Below are positions 8,315 through 17,322 of a stretch of 64,000 nucleotides of DNA, piece after piece (the stretch's first letter is position 1; every line of letters starts with the position of its first letter). Below the pieces are notes generated by a model. The model was given only the letters and a program-made list of their open reading frames with translations. It ran no database searches and was not told the origin of the DNA. Source of the stretch: Aeromonas simiae (GTDB lineage Bacteria > Pseudomonadota > Gammaproteobacteria > Enterobacterales > Aeromonadaceae). The position numbers and the translations under genes are program-made. The stretch lies in contig NZ_CDBY01000044.1 in the NCBI RefSeq assembly GCF_000820125.1, positions 1 to 64,000 of the forward strand. Direction: 5' to 3'.

Positions 8315-9201
8315 TGCAATCCCTTGAGGCCGGTGGCGAGTTGGGCGGTCTGGGCCGGCCCCTCCTCGGCCGCGGCGGCGAAACGTTGCAGGTACTCGAC
8401 GCTGGCATCGCCGCGCAGAGCGACCAGCTGCTGCTCGAGACGCTGCTGCTGACGTTGACGGGTCAACTCGGCGAGGATCTGCGCCTTGGCCTGGCTCAGG
8501 GTGAGTGGCGCCTCCTCGCGAAGCTTGAGGCGCATCAGCACCCGCTGGCCGTTGGCCCGATCCACCAGGGTGTCACCCGGATTGAGGGTGCGCAGCTGGG
8601 TGGCGAGTCGCGCGGGCAGCCCCTCGCTGCTCACCTGCACCTGCTGGCGGTTGAAGGGCACCCCCTTTTGCTTGAACCAGCGCTCGGCGGCCGTCTCGTC
8701 GGCGAGGGCGTCAAACTCCCGCAGCGCGGCTTGATCGAGGGCGGCCTCCGGCACCAGAAACGCGGTCAGCTCATAGCGCTGGCGCTGGCGAAACTCCGCC
8801 TCGTGCTGCTGGTAGTAGGCGCGGATCTCCTCCTCGGCCGGCGCCGCGAGCGGCGCCCCAGGGTGGCGCGCCAGCACCGACTGGGCCAGCACCTGACGGC
8901 GGGCAAACTCGAGCGCCTGCACCACCTGCGGGTCCCGATCCAGCTTGTCGGCCTGGGCGCGCTGCACCAGGATCTCCTGGCGCACCAGCTCGTCGAGCAC
9001 CAGCTGCTTCTGTGCATCGCTGAGCTGACGCCCCGGCGGCTGCTGGGCCAGCAGGTAGTTCAGTTGCAGCACGGTCAGCTCCTTGCCGTTGACCCTGGCC
9101 AGCACCTGGCTGGCGGCCGGTTTTTCCGCCTCGCCGCAGCCCCCCAGCACCAACAACACGGCGGCGCCTAACAGCGCCACTCCCCTGTCTCTTTGCTTCA
9201 T
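8311..9201 (-). CDS. epsD: EpsD family peptidyl-prolyl isomerase lipoprotein
   Basis: 296 residues: a lipoprotein signal ending in L-G-G-C-G, then a SurA/PpiC-like chaperone region (E-L-T-V-L-Q-L-N-Y-L-L and so on) matching the EpsD family that travels with XrtB loci. It likely sits on the inner or outer membrane facing the periplasm and helps fold or stabilise export components. ATG 9201 is preferred because AAGGATTGAGG lies just upstream; the frame also opens at a TTG at 9207 without better support. It follows the sugar transferase gene by 15 bases. Confidence 0.87.
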   Translation of the reverse strand: MKQRDRGVALLGAAVLLVLGGCGEAEKPAASQVLARVNGKELTVLQLNYLLAQQPPGRQLSDAQKQLVLDELVRQEILVQRAQADKLDRDPQVVQALEFARRQVLAQSVLARHPGAPLAAPAEEEIRAYYQQHEAEFRQRQRYELTAFLVPEAALDQAALREFDALADETAAERWFKQKGVPFNRQQVQVSSEGLPARLATQLRTLNPGDTLVDRANGQRVLMRLKLREEAPLTLSQAKAQILAELTRQRQQQRLEQQLVALRGDASVEYLQRFAAAAEEGPAQTAQLATGLKGLQ

Positions 9202-9216
9202 CCTCAATCCTTACGC

Positions 9217-10704
9217 TCAGTAGGCATTGCCCTTGGGTTTGACGGTCTGATAGGCGGTCATCAGGACGATGCGCAGGTCCATCCACAGTGACCAGTGGCG
9301 CAGATAGGCCAGATCGAACTCGATCCGTTTCTCCATCTTGTCGAGGGTGTCGGTCTCTCCCCGGCAGCCATTGACCTGGGCCCAGCCGGTGATGCCGGGG
9401 CGCACCTTGTGGCGGATCATGTAGCCCTTGATCAGCTTGCGGTAATACTCGTTGTGGGTGTTGGCGTGGGGACGCGGGCCGACGATGCTCATCTTGCCCT
9501 CGAGCACGTTGATGAACTGGGGCAGCTCGTCGAGGGAGCTTTTACGCAGGAAGCCGCCGATGGGAGTGAAGCGCTGATCGCCTTGGCGCGCCTGCACCAC
9601 CTTGTCGCCATCCTCCATCACCGTCATGGAGCGGAACTTGTAGACGACGATGCTCTTGCCATCCATGCCGTAGCGCTTCTGGCGGAAGATGACCGGCCCC
9701 GGCGAGGTGAGCTTGACCGCCAGCGCGGTGCCGAGCATCAGCGGCCAGATGAGGGCCAAGATGGCGAGGGTGAGCACGATGTCCTCGGCGCGCTTCACCA
9801 CCCCCTTGAGGCCGGTGAAGGGGGAGTCGCAGACGCACACCACCGGGATGCCGGCCACGTTGTCGACGTGACCCTGGATCATGTCGAACACGAAATAGTC
9901 GGGCACAAAATAGATGGAGACGGTGCTGTCTTGCAGGCTGTCGAGCAGGCTCATCACCCGGGGCTGAGAGGACATGGGCAGCGAGATGTAGACGTGGCTG
10001 ATCCCCTCGCGCTGGATCACCTCGGCCATGCCGGCCAGGGTGGCCAGCAGCTCGCCCGGCTTGATGCGACCGGCGTCGAGGCGGGTCAGCTCGCGATCGT
10101 CGAAAAAGCCGACGAACTCCATGTTGAGATAGCCGTTGGCCCCGATGCGATCGCGCAGGGTCATGCCCGCCTCGTTGGCACCGACGATGGCCACCTTGCG
10201 CTTGGCCACCCGCTCGCCTCCCCCCATCAACAGCTGCACCAAACCGTGGGACGCCAACAGGGTGGCGGGCGCCAGCAGGGCCCAGGCCAGCAGATAGGGG
10301 GGATAGAAGTAGAGGTGCCAGGAGGCCAGGTAGCCGATGAGCGACAGGGTCGCCACCACGAAGCACCAGCCGAGCACGAAGCGCAGCAGCCCCCACCACA
10401 TCAGCCCCTGGCTGCGCACCAGCAGCACAGAGCCATCCATCACCAGCATGGTGAGCAGGAAGGCCAGTGCCGCGAGCACCAGTTCGGTGCTGCCAAACGC
10501 CACGTCGAACAGGGGGTGCAGCAGATAGAGGGTCGCCACCACCAGCACCGGATCGATCACCGACTTGAACAGGGTCACCAAGGGTGAGATCCGCTCCAGC
10601 TCACCTTGCAGGGTGTCGAGGGAGGGGTAGAACGCCGCTCCCTCCTCGCGCTGTGGCTGGATCGCCTCCTGCTTGGCGGCCAGCTCTGCCATCACTTCGC
10701 TCAT
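9217..10704 (-). CDS. Undecaprenyl-phosphate glucose/galactose phosphotransferase (WcaJ/EpsB-type)
   Basis: 495 residues with the bacterial sugar transferase layout: four to five N-terminal membrane spans (about residues 45-180), a CoA-binding-like central domain (V-G-A-N-E-A-G) and a C-terminal catalytic domain. That domain contains [19 protein letters not shown] and the terminal W-A-Q-V-N-G box. The enzyme loads the first hexose-1-phosphate onto undecaprenyl phosphate and so starts repeat-unit synthesis. GAGG about six bases before ATG 10704 supports the start. It follows epsL by eight bases. Confidence 0.95.
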   Translation of the reverse strand: MSEVMAELAAKQEAIQPQREEGAAFYPSLDTLQGELERISPLVTLFKSVIDPVLVVATLYLLHPLFDVAFGSTELVLAALAFLLTMLVMDGSVLLVRSQGLMWWGLLRFVLGWCFVVATLSLIGYLASWHLYFYPPYLLAWALLAPATLLASHGLVQLLMGGGERVAKRKVAIVGANEAGMTLRDRIGANGYLNMEFVGFFDDRELTRLDAGRIKPGELLATLAGMAEVIQREGISHVYISLPMSSQPRVMSLLDSLQDSTVSIYFVPDYFVFDMIQGHVDNVAGIPVVCVCDSPFTGLKGVVKRAEDIVLTLAILALIWPLMLGTALAVKLTSPGPVIFRQKRYGMDGKSIVVYKFRSMTVMEDGDKVVQARQGDQRFTPIGGFLRKSSLDELPQFINVLEGKMSIVGPRPHANTHNEYYRKLIKGYMIRHKVRPGITGWAQVNGCRGETDTLDKMEKRIEFDLAYLRHWSLWMDLRIVLMTAYQTVKPKGNAY

Positions 10705-10712
10705 CCCGTACC

Positions 10713-11876
10713 TCAGTAGATGTAAGACAGGTTCAAGCCTGCGCTCTGGTAGTCATATTCCCGGTAGTCCTGGCTGGCCTCGCGCCGCCCCCACTCCCAG
10801 CTCAGCTGGGTGCTCCAGCGCTCACTCGGGCGCCAGTTAAGCGCCGCGCTGTAGGAGAGGGTGGTCTCGTCGCCGAGCAGATCGCCCCCCGCCAGCACGC
10901 CCGGCTGATAGTCGGCGCGTACCTGGGAAAGACGCTGCTCGAGGCCGAGCCGCTCGCTCCACTGCCAGACCCAGCCCAGCCGGGCCGTGTCATTGATGAC
11001 CGACTGGTAGCGCTCGCCGCTCGGGGCCTCGCGCCGTTGCCAGCTGGCATCGAACTGGTGGTGGGCGCCCGCCTCATAGCGGGCCGCCAACCGACCCACC
11101 CAGTAGTGGCGCCGGCTGTCACCGGCATAGCGCCAACCGAGCCGGCCCAACTCCGCATCCAGGCTCAGGCGCGCCGTCACCGGCCAATGGCCGGTCAGGC
11201 TCAGGGTGTCCTGATCGCTGTCGCGCCCGCCCCCCGCCTGCTGGAGATAGTCGGTCTGCTTGTGCTCCCACCCCAGTAGCAGGCTCGCCCCCTGCCGGCT
11301 GCGCAGCCCGCTGGTCGCGCGCCAACCGCTCTCGTCCAGATCGAGCGGCTGGTAGAGGTGGCTGCCGTGGCGCAGCGTGCGCCAGCTGCCAGCGAGAGAG
11401 AGGGCCAGCATCCGCTCCTGCGGGTTGGCCAGCTCCCCCTCCAGACGCCGCTCGTCCTGCATGTCCTTGATGCCGAGCGCCACATCCTCGAAGGCACCCA
11501 GCCGGCGGCTCTCGCCATAACTCAGGCTGGGTCGCAGCCAGGGGCCCATGACCCCCTGCCAGCCCACCCGCCAGCTGTGGCCGGTGTGGGACATGCCACT
11601 GTTGCGGCGATATTCCTGGCGCTCGATATTGGCGCTGGCAAATAGCTGTTGCCGTGACCAGCGGGTGCCCCATCGCCCTTGCAGTGAACCGCTACCAATA
11701 TCGTCACTGCGATATAATCCGCTGGGCAAAGATGTCTCGTCGTTTAACCGGAAGATATTATTGTCATGGCGGCTATTGACCGCCGTGGTCAGTGACCAGG
11801 TATCCCCTTGCTGCTGATTAGCCTGCACATCAGTGCCATATATTGCGGCACCCAATATCACCAGGAGATACCTCAT
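10713..11876 (-). CDS. epsL: EpsL-like outer membrane beta-barrel of the EPS operon
   Basis: 387 residues: a signal peptide (cleavage near D-V-Q-A-N) then a mature domain of alternating polar/aromatic strands ending in Y, as expected for an outer-membrane barrel (final strand S-A-G-L-N-L-S-Y-I-Y). EpsL proteins are the usual barrel of XrtB-type EPS operons, so this is probably the export channel or a secretin-like support. I prefer ATG 11876, where the signal peptide begins; a TTG at 11897 would prepend M-I-K-R-A-T-G. The amino-acid sequence alone is weakly conserved, so the call leans on position and barrel character. Confidence 0.8.
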   Translation of the reverse strand: MRYLLVILGAAIYGTDVQANQQQGDTWSLTTAVNSRHDNNIFRLNDETSLPSGLYRSDDIGSGSLQGRWGTRWSRQQLFASANIERQEYRRNSGMSHTGHSWRVGWQGVMGPWLRPSLSYGESRRLGAFEDVALGIKDMQDERRLEGELANPQERMLALSLAGSWRTLRHGSHLYQPLDLDESGWRATSGLRSRQGASLLLGWEHKQTDYLQQAGGGRDSDQDTLSLTGHWPVTARLSLDAELGRLGWRYAGDSRRHYWVGRLAARYEAGAHHQFDASWQRREAPSGERYQSVINDTARLGWVWQWSERLGLEQRLSQVRADYQPGVLAGGDLLGDETTLSYSAALNWRPSERWSTQLSWEWGRREASQDYREYDYQSAGLNLSYIY

Positions 11877-11981
11877 CCCTGTCGCTCGCTTTATCAATTA
11901 AAATAGTGATGACCTGCCCGACCCAGCCATTCCTGACTGAGTCTGGGCAATTACACATTCGGCAAATAGCGAATCAGTTGA

Positions 11982-12500
11982 TCAGGCGGCCTGCAGAGTC
12001 GGAATACGTTGGCTGCGACGGCGTTTGGACACCAGCAGGGTCAACAGGCCGACACCAATCAGGGCATAGACTTCCGGCTCGGGGATCGGCGCGGTCACGA
12101 TACCGGCGATATAGGAGCCACCCAGCTGGGTACCGGTGACCACACCGGAGATCAGCAGGTCATAGCGACCGGCATCCGGCAGCACGAATTGCCAGGCGGC
12201 ATCCAGGCTGTTGACCACCGGCGTGATGGCCACATAGCTGGACTTAACCACATCCCACACCGCCAGGGAGAAGTTGCCCACCCCGAAGATGTCGCCGAAG
12301 GTGAAGCTGACCACACCGGAGTTGGCCACCGCGGCCTTGTCCACATTGATCTGCCAGGTATCGGTGAAGTGGCTACCAAAGGCCTCTCCCGCATGGTCAA
12401 ACAGGGTCGTTGCCGCCCCCGGTACACTGACATCCTGCACCGCCGCCATCGCCTGACCCGCACCAAGCAGCACCAACAACAAGAAAATGTTCCGTAACAT
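11982..12500 (-). CDS. PEP-CTERM sorting-domain protein, probable XrtB substrate
   Basis: 172 residues. An N-terminal signal peptide (cleavage near A-M-A-A-V) and a beta-rich domain containing H-F-T-D-T-W lead to the sorting signal: P-E-P at 140-142, a hydrophobic span at about 145-157 and the basic cluster K-R-R-R at 159-162. The FTDTW stretch recalls the FxDxF class of PEP-CTERM proteins, by eye only. The start at 12500 is chosen because GGAGG lies eight bases upstream, inside the codons of a longer 177-residue reading. It is the only PEP-CTERM gene in the window and heads the eps unit, so it is very likely the XrtB client. Confidence 0.9.
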   Translation of the reverse strand: MLRNIFLLLVLLGAGQAMAAVQDVSVPGAATTLFDHAGEAFGSHFTDTWQINVDKAAVANSGVVSFTFGDIFGVGNFSLAVWDVVKSSYVAITPVVNSLDAAWQFVLPDAGRYDLLISGVVTGTQLGGSYIAGIVTAPIPEPEVYALIGVGLLTLLVSKRRRSQRIPTLQAA

Positions 12501-13094
12501 TATGCGTTCCTCCATAGAACAGCTTTTAATGACATTTAATTGAATTAACCATTACAACAAAGCCAACCGATATAAATACCACCTCCTGCTTGAATCCAAG
12601 CTCCCTGTTATTTGATCAGTCGATCGAAACGGCAAGATAGCGATACCCTACACCGCACTGGCATTTGCTATTTTGTCAGTAAGCAAATTCTACAGGGCGT
12701 TATTGTATGTTCTTATCAAATAGATCCAATTACTGAGCGCCCACCCAATAACAAGTGAGCCTTCTAATAATTATTTTCTGAACCTGCGATTGATTTGAGC
12801 AGATCTTAACTAGCGTGTTTTTTTTAGATATAGGGGGAAAGACTGAAAATAGATAAAGGGGGATGAAATAGAAAACCACACCTTGGTATGAGGTATTTCT
12901 CATACTGGTGTGGTGGTGTCTATTAATATGTATTTACATGCTAGCAACAAGATAGATATTGCGCCGAATTGAAATAACCATAACCGCTTCAGCCCCCTCA
13001 ATCCTTGACCCAGATCCCACCCGGCTCTTTTTCCACGGCTTTTTTCCACCTCCTCTGGCTGTTAAGCTGGCGCCCTTTCCCACAGGAGCCTCCC
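12501..13094. other. 594-bp intergenic region upstream of the eps locus
   Basis: It contains no supported gene and is clearly AT-richer than its surroundings. The eps promoter, on the minus strand, should lie here. I see an imperfect hairpin at 12876-12913, long A/T tracts (for example 12817-12830), and no convincing sigma-54, Fur or ops/JUMPstart element. The right end carries the AGGAG ribosome site of the HutD gene. Confidence 0.6.
12876..12913 (-). promoter_or_regulatory. Imperfect hairpin in the eps leader
   Basis: CCACACC and GGTATGAG (12876-12892) pair with CTCATAC and GTGTGG (12899-12913) around a six-base loop, with a small internal mismatch. On the minus strand it is followed by TTTTCTATTTC, so it may terminate or attenuate transcription heading towards eps. 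It could also be a protein-binding palindrome. Confidence 0.4.
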
Positions 13095-13655
13095 ATGCTG
13101 ACACTGCTTTCCCATACCCGTTATCGCCAGCAACCGTGGAGCAGCGGCAAGGGCAGTACGACCGAGATCCTGATCGCGCCCGCCCACGCCTCACTGGCCC
13201 GCCTCGACTTTGATTACCACCTCAGCATGGCCCCGCTCAAAGAGGGCGGCCCTTTACCGCTCTTTCCCGGTTTCTCCCGCATTCTGCTGCCGATCCGGGG
13301 GGCTGGTTTCGTGCTCAACGGACACCCCTACACCACCTTTGAGATTGCCCACGTCGATGGCGAGACACAGACCCACTGTGAGCTGCTCAAACGGGAAGTG
13401 ACCGAGCTCGGGCTCCTCTACCGCCCCTCTCGGGTCAAGGCCAATGCCAGGGTGCTGACCCTTCCCTTTCCGCTGACCCTGACGCTGGAGCCGGCCAACA
13501 CCTACTTGGTCACCCTGCTGGAGGGGAGCCTGCAAGCCGCCGGTCAGCCGCTGCAAGTGGGTGACACCCTGCACCTCTGCGGCGAGGAGAGTCTGGCGCT
13601 GCAATGCGAGCGCTCCGCCACCCTGGCCTTCTTCACCCTGCAACCGCTCACCTGA
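13095..13655 (+). CDS. HutD/Ves family cupin-like protein
   Basis: 186 residues, the family's usual size. Segments such as W-S-S-G-K-G-S-T-T-E-I, F-P-G-F-S-R-I-L-L-P and G-D-T-L-H-L match the HutD/Ves fold, a bicupin whose function is not established (HutD is linked to histidine use, Ves to cold/stress). AGGAG at 13084 sets the ATG at 13095; an upstream in-frame ATG at 13005 would add an unlikely 30-residue leader. No hut genes are nearby, so it stands alone, 66 bases before the siderophore gene. Confidence 0.82.
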   Translation: MLTLLSHTRYRQQPWSSGKGSTTEILIAPAHASLARLDFDYHLSMAPLKEGGPLPLFPGFSRILLPIRGAGFVLNGHPYTTFEIAHVDGETQTHCELLKREVTELGLLYRPSRVKANARVLTLPFPLTLTLEPANTYLVTLLEGSLQAAGQPLQVGDTLHLCGEESLALQCERSATLAFFTLQPLT

Positions 13656-13688
13656 AGGGTGTACCCGGCGCGTGGCACGGGATAGGAT

Positions 13689-13707
13689 GGGAATGAGAAT
13701 AGTTTTC
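13689..13707 (+). promoter_or_regulatory. Candidate Fur box before the siderophore-interacting protein
   Basis: GGGAATGAGAATAGTTTTC matches 13 of 19 positions of the Fur consensus palindrome and lies 15 bases before the ATG at 13722. Iron-responsive repression of that gene is therefore likely. Confidence 0.65.
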
Positions 13708-13721
13708 ATAAGGAATGTTTC

Positions 13722-14531
13722 ATGTCCCTCCCCGCTCCCCAGCGGCCACGCCTCATCCGGGTACGCCGCATCCAGGATGTCACCCCGCACCTGCGCCGCA
13801 TCACCTTTCACAGCAATGAGCTGACCGACTATCCCTTCACCTGTGGCGGCGCCCACATCAAGCTGATGTTTCCCCAACCTGGGCAGCGCGACCCTGTGCT
13901 GCCCACCCTGACCGAGCAGGGGCCGCGCTGGGCGAGCCCGGCGGAAAAACCGCTGCTGCGCACCTTCACCCTGCGCGCCTTTCGCCGTGAACAAAATGAG
14001 CTGGATGTCGAGTTTGCCCTGCACGGGGAGAGCGGCCCGGCCAGCCGTTTTGCCCTGAATGCCCGCATCGGCGACACGCTCGGTCTCTCGCAGCCGGGCG
14101 GCCCCTCCCCCATGTTGCAGGCGGCACGCCACTATTACTTGGCCGGCGATCTCACCGCTCTGCCAGCCATCGCCGCCATGCTCGAGGAGATGGCCACGGA
14201 TGCCACCGGCCGCATCGCGCTGCTGGTGCCCAGCCCGGCGGATATTCAGCCCCTGCCGGTGCCGGCCGGGGTACACATCGACTGGATCGTCGGCGGGCCG
14301 GAGGCGGCGCCGCAGCTGGTCGAGGCCCTGCTCGGCGCTCCGCTCGAGGCGAGCATGAGCCAGTTCTGGTTCGGCGGTGAAGAGCGCATCGTGGTGCCAC
14401 TGCGCCGCCATGCCAGGCGCACGCTCGCGGCGCCGCGCAGCTGCGTCTATGCCGTTCCTTACTGGCGGCAAGGTCAAAGCGAAGAGGCCTACCACCCGGC
14501 GCGTCACGCCGTGATGGACGCCGAGGCATGA
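13722..14531 (+). CDS. Siderophore-interacting protein (ViuB-type ferric-siderophore reductase)
   Basis: 269 residues. The N-terminal FAD-binding domain (R-R-I-T-F-H near residue 25 and L-L-R-T-F-T-L-R near 85) and the C-terminal NAD(P)H/SIP domain (Y-L-A-G-D-L-T-A-L-P-A-I, then W-F-G-G-E) match ViuB/YqjH proteins. These reduce ferric siderophores in the cytoplasm to release iron. A Fur box overlaps its promoter. No siderophore transport gene is adjacent, although a Fur-box TonB receptor lies about 6 kb downstream. Confidence 0.9.
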   Translation: MSLPAPQRPRLIRVRRIQDVTPHLRRITFHSNELTDYPFTCGGAHIKLMFPQPGQRDPVLPTLTEQGPRWASPAEKPLLRTFTLRAFRREQNELDVEFALHGESGPASRFALNARIGDTLGLSQPGGPSPMLQAARHYYLAGDLTALPAIAAMLEEMATDATGRIALLVPSPADIQPLPVPAGVHIDWIVGGPEAAPQLVEALLGAPLEASMSQFWFGGEERIVVPLRRHARRTLAAPRSCVYAVPYWRQGQSEEAYHPARHAVMDAEA

Positions 14532-14557
14532 AAAAGGGCAGCCCGCAGGCTGCCCTT
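14531..14557 (-). terminator. Terminator of azurin
   Basis: AAGGGCAGCC, loop CGCA, GGCTGCCCTT. Reading leftwards the stem is followed by five T residues, fitting the end of the azurin transcript. It also lies just after the siderophore-interacting gene. Confidence 0.75.
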
Positions 14558-14574
14558 GTCCTCTCTCTGCCGGC

Positions 14575-15018
14575 TTAACCCAGCTTGAAAGAGCCCTTCA
14601 TGATGGCCCAGTGGCCGGGGAAGGAGCAGAAGAAGCTGAGATCCTTGCCGGCCAGATCCTTGGCCGGGAACGTCACGCTGCTGCTCTCACCGCCACCGAT
14701 GAGCTGGGTGTGGGCGATGACGCGGGGATCTCCCTCCTTGAGATAGCCGCTGGCCGCCCCTGCACTCATGCCATCGGTGGCCACCCCTTGCAGATCTGCC
14801 GTGGCGGCCAGCACCCAGTTATGGCCCATGGCGGTAACCGGCAGCTTGCCCACGTGCTTGAGCGTGACCGTCACCTCCTGACAACTGGCCGGCACACTCA
14901 TGGCGTCAGTACTGAACTTCATGGCATCATCGGCCTCTATGGTCAGAGAGCACGCATCAGCAGCCAACACCGGCGCCGCTATGACGCCCAGTAACAGAAA
15001 AGGGATTGCATATCTCAT
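14575..15018 (-). CDS. azu: Azurin (periplasmic type I copper protein)
   Basis: 147 residues: a signal peptide (cleavage after V-L-A-A) and a cupredoxin domain with all copper ligands visible: His in G-H-N-W, then Cys, His and Met in F-F-C-S-F-P-G-H-W-A-I-M. The two disulfide cysteines (A-C-S and S-C-Q) are also present. Azurin shuttles electrons in the periplasm, typically to nitrite reductase or a cytochrome peroxidase. No denitrification genes are in the window. It is divergent from the DsrE gene. Confidence 0.95.
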   Translation of the reverse strand: MRYAIPFLLLGVIAAPVLAADACSLTIEADDAMKFSTDAMSVPASCQEVTVTLKHVGKLPVTAMGHNWVLAATADLQGVATDGMSAGAASGYLKEGDPRVIAHTQLIGGGESSSVTFPAKDLAGKDLSFFCSFPGHWAIMKGSFKLG

Positions 15019-15227
15019 CGTGATTTCCTCGCGGTAAACGTGGGCTCATCATAGCAAACGGACTCAAGACGGATATTGCGACATCTTCTCGCCCCCTGTA
15101 TGGGGATGCCCCCCGCGCAGGGAAGCGCGTGCAAGCCACGGCCATGAACCACCGCCTCAGGCGGCCGTATGCATTGATCCCCCCCAGTGGGGCGGGTTTG
15201 CATTGTCACTTCATTAAGGAAAAAGAG

Positions 15228-15581
15228 ATGAACCAAGAAATTGTCGTGATCGCCAATGGCGCCCCGTACGGAAGCGAGTCACTGTTCAACGCACTGCGGC
15301 TGTCGCTGACGCTGGCAGAGCGCGAAGGGGTCACGCTCAAGTTGTTTCTCATGTCGGATGCGGTCAGTGCGGCCCTGCCGGGGCAAGCGCCGGGAGAAGG
15401 GTACAACCTGCGCCAGATGCTGGAGATCCTGCTGGCTCAAGGGGTCCCCGTGCGACTGTGCAAGACCTGCTGCGAGGCCCGTGGCCTCAGCGCGCTTCCT
15501 CTCATTGAGGGGATTGAGATAGGTACCCTGGCCCAACTGGCCGACTGGACTCTGGCGGCCGACAAGGTACTGAACTTCTAA
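15228..15581 (+). CDS. DsrE/YchN family sulfur-relay-like protein
   Basis: 117 residues with the DsrE fold signature: I-V-V-I-A-N-G-A-P-Y at the start, K-L-F-L-M-S-D-A-V in the second strand and the Cys cluster C-K-T-C-C near residue 85 that could carry persulfide. Family members are small cytoplasmic homohexamers or subunits of sulfur transfer systems. AAGGA eight bases before ATG 15228 sets the start; the 33 codons upstream in frame are non-coding. The partner pathway is unknown here. Confidence 0.87.
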   Translation: MNQEIVVIANGAPYGSESLFNALRLSLTLAEREGVTLKLFLMSDAVSAALPGQAPGEGYNLRQMLEILLAQGVPVRLCKTCCEARGLSALPLIEGIEIGTLAQLADWTLAADKVLNF

Positions 15582-15595
15582 CAGGGGCGGGCCGG

Positions 15596-17194
15596 TTACA
15601 TGGCCGGCCGCCATCCCCCTTCATTGAGCGGCAACTCAGGGGCGGTGCGCAGATAGGCATTGAACTCTTTCATCGTCATGGGCTGGGCAAACCAAAACCC
15701 CTGTAGATAAGCGACCTGACGCTCGCGCAGAAAATCCGCCTGCTCCTGATTTTCGATCCCCTCTGCCACCGTCTTGAGGCCGAGCCGCTGCGCCAGATCC
15801 AGCGTGCCATCCAGAATATGGCGTGACAGGGCATCGGAGCCGATCATGGCCACAAAGCAGCGATCAATCTTGAGGTAATCCACCCGGAACTGTTGCAGGT
15901 AGCTCAGGCTGGAGTGGCCGGTACCAAAATCATCCAGCGCGATCTTGACGCCAATCTGATCGAGACGCTCAAACAGCAGCGTGGTGATCTCGGTCGGCTC
16001 AAGCAGTACCCGCTCGGTCAATTCCAAGGTGAGGCAAATCCGCCCCGGCGGAAACGCCGAGAGGAACGTCTGGCAATCTTCCAGCAACGAGAAGTCATGG
16101 CACTGGATCGGGCAGATGTTGAAACTAATGTGAAACTCGGGCGGCAACTGATCGAGATGGGCCGACAGCTCCCTGGCCACCTCCAGCATCAGCTCGCGAG
16201 TAATAGGAACGATAACCCCACACTCTTCCGCCAATGGCACAAACAGGTCGGGACGGATCATGCCAGAGCGGTAATGGTTCCAGCGCACCAGAACCTCAGC
16301 CCCGACGAGGGAGCCATCATGGCCGCTCACGATCGGCTGGATGAAAGGGACAAACTCACCGCGTAGCAGCGCTCTGCGCATCTCCATCTCGGGTGTCAGC
16401 ATCCGTCCCCAGGTGACATAGACCATACCGCCCATGCCCAGCGCCAGGATCACCAGCACCATCATCATGCCCTCTTCACCGCTTAGCAATAAAGCGAGAG
16501 GGGCTTGTTCCGGCCGGCCTTGCCAAATGCGGTAGAGGTACTTGCTCGAACCATAAGACTGCCAGTTGAGATCGCCGTCGGGCCTTTGCTCCAGGAATTG
16601 CCCGGATTCATCCAACCAGGTATTGCCAATCTGTAGCAATTGCCGGCTCCCCAGCTTGCGGCTCGATGACTGCTCTATCAGCAACTTCTCACTGAGCTCG
16701 CTGGGATAGACCCCAACCAGCACAGCCCCATCCTCACTGTCTTGACGGAAAGAGAGGAGCGGGGTCAGTACATCACTATTGAGTTCATTGTGTTCACGCT
16801 CAACCAAGAGCAATGAACGGCCAGGTTCATGCAACTGGTTGACCGGTATATCCATTTCACCAAAAACGGACGAGCAGTAGGCGCGCTCTTTGAAAACCAG
16901 CGCCAGCGTTCTGACATAAGGAGAATGGGCCGCCAACATGCGCAGGGGCACCTCGGCACCGGCGCATGCTTTACCCACCAGAGACTGCGCCTCTCCGGCT
17001 GAATCTTTGACGTTATCGAGAATGTCATCCACCTGGCTGATCACGAGCGCCAACTCGAACTCCCGCTCAGCATTCAGCTTCGAGTACCCCTGCCAGCAGA
17101 GGATGGAAAAACCACTCAACAGCACGAGAAGGATGGTGAATATGCTCCAGAGACTACGCCATTTATTCCCGCGGGATGCGGCAATAGCGACCAT
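15596..17194 (-). CDS. Cyclic-di-GMP phosphodiesterase with CSS sensory domain and EAL domain
   Basis: 532 residues. A first membrane span (about 15-35), a periplasmic CSS domain with the C-S-S motif (A-Y-C-S-S-V-F near 105), a second span (about 245-265) and a C-terminal EAL domain. The EAL site reads E-V-L, and the rest of the active site looks intact: E-L-T-E-R, L-D-D-F-G-T-G, K-I-D and V-A-E-G-I-E. CSS-EAL enzymes lower c-di-GMP and respond to periplasmic redox through the Cys pair. It converges on the DsrE gene, and a link to EPS or biofilm control is plausible but unproven. Confidence 0.93.
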   Translation of the reverse strand: MVAIAASRGNKWRSLWSIFTILLVLLSGFSILCWQGYSKLNAEREFELALVISQVDDILDNVKDSAGEAQSLVGKACAGAEVPLRMLAAHSPYVRTLALVFKERAYCSSVFGEMDIPVNQLHEPGRSLLLVEREHNELNSDVLTPLLSFRQDSEDGAVLVGVYPSELSEKLLIEQSSSRKLGSRQLLQIGNTWLDESGQFLEQRPDGDLNWQSYGSSKYLYRIWQGRPEQAPLALLLSGEEGMMMVLVILALGMGGMVYVTWGRMLTPEMEMRRALLRGEFVPFIQPIVSGHDGSLVGAEVLVRWNHYRSGMIRPDLFVPLAEECGVIVPITRELMLEVARELSAHLDQLPPEFHISFNICPIQCHDFSLLEDCQTFLSAFPPGRICLTLELTERVLLEPTEITTLLFERLDQIGVKIALDDFGTGHSSLSYLQQFRVDYLKIDRCFVAMIGSDALSRHILDGTLDLAQRLGLKTVAEGIENQEQADFLRERQVAYLQGFWFAQPMTMKEFNAYLRTAPELPLNEGGWRPAM

Positions 17195-17322
17195 TTAGTT
17201 ATCTACCTCAATCAATAGCTAAATCAGCCTCCAATGCCGATTAATTATTGCCACTCGCATCCATGTTTTTTAGGGGAAAAGCATTCTATGCTGCCAAGTC
17301 CTGTATCGCCAGAACTTAACTC

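Noticed and set aside
12501-13094. Sigma-54 promoter or ops/JUMPstart element in the eps leader
   Set aside because: I looked for TGGCAC-N5-TTGCW and GGCGGTAGC on both strands and found no acceptable match; TGGCATTTGCT at 12660 has the wrong spacing.
12934-13194. 86-codon minus-strand frame
   Set aside because: No ribosome site, no similarity, and it overlaps the true HutD start antisense.
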